In this document: positions 62,593-64,000 of the stretch, piece after piece
Position numbering within the stretch: position 1 is the stretch's first letter
How the letters are laid out: every line of letters begins with the position of its first letter
Source of the DNA: Propionibacteriaceae bacterium UBA6122
GTDB taxonomy: Bacteria > Actinomycetota > Actinomycetes > Propionibacteriales > Propionibacteriaceae
Length of the DNA stretch: 64,000 bases
Assembly: GCA_002428365.1 (NCBI GenBank)
Contig: DIVW01000040.1
Location: 560-64,559, forward strand
Direction of reading: 5' to 3'
Notes under the pieces: model-generated
What the model was told of the DNA's origin: nothing
Database searches by the model: none
The model's input: the letters and a program-made list of their open reading frames with translations, nothing else
Translations under genes and position numbers: made by a program

Positions 62593-64000
62593 CTAGTAGC
62601 GAGAGCCCTTGTAGGAGCTGCCGCCACGCGGCTTGTCGTCGCGGCGCGGACGGTCGTCGCGGCGACGGGGGGCGCCGTTGTCACGGGCCAACTCGATCAG
62701 GCGACCAGAGATGCGAGTGCTACGCAGCGCCTCCCAGATTTCGGGCGACATGGCTGCGGGCAACTCCACCAGGGAATAGTCCAGGCGGATGTCGATGTGA
62801 CCGAAGTCTTCGCGGCGTAGTCCGCCTTCATTGGCCAGCGCACCGACGATCTGGCGCGGACCGATCTTGTGGCGCTTGCCCACTTCGAGACGGTAGGTGT
62901 TCATGGCCGGGCCATTGCCACGCGGCGGACGCGAGGAGCCCCGATCCGAGTCGCCATCACGATCACGGAAGCCGCGGCCCTCGCCGCGATCGGGACGCTC
63001 CACTGGGGCTCGCACCTCAGCCTTGGGGTCGAGCAGCATCGGCTCATCGCCTTGCAGGTTCAGGGCCAGCGCTGCGGCCACGTCCACCTCGGGTACGTCG
63101 TATTCGTCCACGTAGTGGGTGACGACCTGGCGGAAGAAATCGATGCGCTCATCGGCCAAGGCTGCGGTGATGGCATCATCGAAGCGGCTCAGGCGGGTGG
63201 CGTTGATGTCCTCGACGCTGGGCAGGTTCATTGGCGAAAGGGTCTGCCGGGTAGCCCGCTCAATCGAGGAGAGCAGGCGCCGCTCCCGCGGGGTAACGAA
63301 GGAGACTGCCTCGCCACTGCGGCCAGCGCGCCCGGTGCGACCGACCCGGTGGACGTAGGACTCACTGTCGAGCGGCAGATCGAAGTTGATCACGTGGCTG
63401 ATTCGCTCCACGTCCAAGCCGCGCGCGGCCACATCAGTGGCCACCAGAATGTCGAGCTTGCCGGACTTCAGCTGACCGATCACCCGCTCGCGCTGCGGCT
63501 GGGCGACGTCGCCGTTGATGGCCGCGGCGGAGAAGCCGCGCGCCTGCAGCTTTTCGGCCAGCGTCTCGGTGTCGTTCTTGGTGCGGACGAACACGATCAT
63601 GCCTTCGAAGTTCTCCACTTCGAGGATGCGGGTCAGTGCGTCCACCTTCTGCGGGAAGGAGACCTGCAGGTAGCGGTGCCGGACGTTCGGCGCCGTGGCG
63701 GTCTTGCCCTTGACTGCCAATTCGACTGCATCGGTGAGGTACTTGGTGCTCAACCGACGGATCTGAGCCGGCATGGTGGCCGAGAACAGCGCCACCTGCT
63801 TGGTGTCAGGAGTGTCGGCCAGAATGGTTTCGACGTCCTCGGTGAAGCCCATCGAGAGCATCTCGTCGGCCTCGTCCAGCACCAGGAAGCGCAGCTGGGT
63901 TAGGTCGAGGGTGCCCTTTTCCAGGTGGTCCATGATCCGGCCGGGCGTACCGACGACCACATGGACGCCGCGGGCCAGCGCGCTCAGCTGGACGCCGTAC
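62593..64000 (-). CDS. DEAD-box RNA helicase, DeaD/CsdA-like (N-terminal part beyond window)
   Basis: About 469 residues of an ATP-dependent RNA helicase; the Q-motif and Walker A lie outside the window. Visible motifs run GTPGRIMDHL, VLDEADEML (DEAD box), LFSATMPAQIRR, the second RecA domain with VATDVAARGLDVERISHVINFD and HRVGRTGRAGRSGEA. A C-terminal DbpA-like RNA-binding domain (VGKRHKIGPRQIVGALANEGGL ... HIDIRLDYSLVELP) follows, then an Arg/Asp/Gly-rich tail. Proteins of this group act in ribosome assembly and cold adaptation. Its stop abuts repeat array 7. Confidence 0.94.
   Translation of the reverse strand, partial: YGVQLSALARGVHVVVGTPGRIMDHLEKGTLDLTQLRFLVLDEADEMLSMGFTEDVETILADTPDTKQVALFSATMPAQIRRLSTKYLTDAVELAVKGKTATAPNVRHRYLQVSFPQKVDALTRILEVENFEGMIVFVRTKNDTETLAEKLQARGFSAAAINGDVAQPQRERVIGQLKSGKLDILVATDVAARGLDVERISHVINFDLPLDSESYVHRVGRTGRAGRSGEAVSFVTPRERRLLSSIERATRQTLSPMNLPSVEDINATRLSRFDDAITAALADERIDFFRQVVTHYVDEYDVPEVDVAAALALNLQGDEPMLLDPKAEVRAPVERPDRGEGRGFRDRDGDSDRGSSRPPRGNGPAMNTYRLEVGKRHKIGPRQIVGALANEGGLRREDFGHIDIRLDYSLVELPAAMSPEIWEALRSTRISGRLIELARDNGAPRRRDDRPRRDDKPRGGSSYKGSRY

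Noticed and set aside
62376..62684. A repetitive 102-residue minus-strand frame with QPTG-type units
   Set aside because: It is only the translation of repeat array 7 and runs into the end of the helicase gene in another frame.
62869..63903. A 344-residue plus-strand frame inside the helicase gene
   Set aside because: Antisense shadow; the opposite strand has clear DEAD-box motifs.

Overview
The window is a 64 kb piece of a high-GC Gram-positive chromosome, most probably an actinomycete (Actinomycetota). The evidence is a mycothiol S-conjugate amidase (mca), an actinobacterial DUF501-Ppx-FtsB-enolase block, a GT39 protein mannosyltransferase, strongly GC-biased third codon positions, and many genes with a -10 hexamer exactly six bases before the start codon, as in leaderless actinobacterial mRNAs. 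A family within Propionibacteriales is my guess only. Both ends are cut inside genes: an ABC ATPase on the left and a DEAD-box helicase on the right.

Layout. 0-3.3 kb: an ABC importer operon (ATPase, two permeases, lipoprotein binding protein). 3.6-6 kb: a pantothenate operon of a PanG-like reductase, panC and panB. 6.2-10.6 kb: a PIN-PhoH protein, a secreted subtilase and a cis-prenyltransferase. 9.8-16.7 kb matches, from memory, the mycobacterial neighbourhood Rv1080c-Rv1086 (greA, mca, YyaL-type thioredoxin protein, hemolysin III, Z-prenyl synthase), with a MarR/membrane-protein pair inserted. 16.8-29.6 kb is mixed: DUF2089 and DUF4097-like pair, AI-2E-type transporter, ung, msrA, a LacI regulator, an SRPBCC protein, a lipoprotein, an orphan D12 DNA methylase, a Nudix hydrolase, a Bax inhibitor-like protein and a GGDEF-EAL protein. 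29.8-51.6 kb is a conserved housekeeping block (tRNA, ppx, DUF501, ftsB-like, eno, mazG, lipoprotein, mfd, pth, rplY, prs, glmU, tRNA-Gln, tetR, ispE, rsmA, tatD, rsmI, PMT), comparable with Rv1002c-Rv1026. 51.7-56.2 kb holds a nucleobase permease, a flavin-type oxidase, an acyltransferase and AzlCD. 56.2-62.4 kb is a fatty-acid cluster: acyl-CoA oxidase-like enzyme and TetR, diverging from thiolase, FabG4-like reductase and MaoC/HtdX-like dehydratase.

No IS element, prophage or CRISPR array is visible. What stands out is non-coding. (1) A palindromic 22-base repeat in two forms that pair with each other recurs in seven clear arrays, ending several genes and donating stop codons. (2) An AbiEi/DUF559-like nuclease gene lies between two directly repeated 68-base hairpins inside the housekeeping block. 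(3) A tRNA with a UAA (Leu) anticodon lacks the long variable arm that leucine tRNAs have. (4) Two gene-free stretches of 600-700 bases (22.6-23.3 and 38.4-39.0 kb) carry strong secondary structure and may encode unassigned RNAs. (5) At least eleven start codons fit a strict leaderless promoter spacing, which also settles several start choices.
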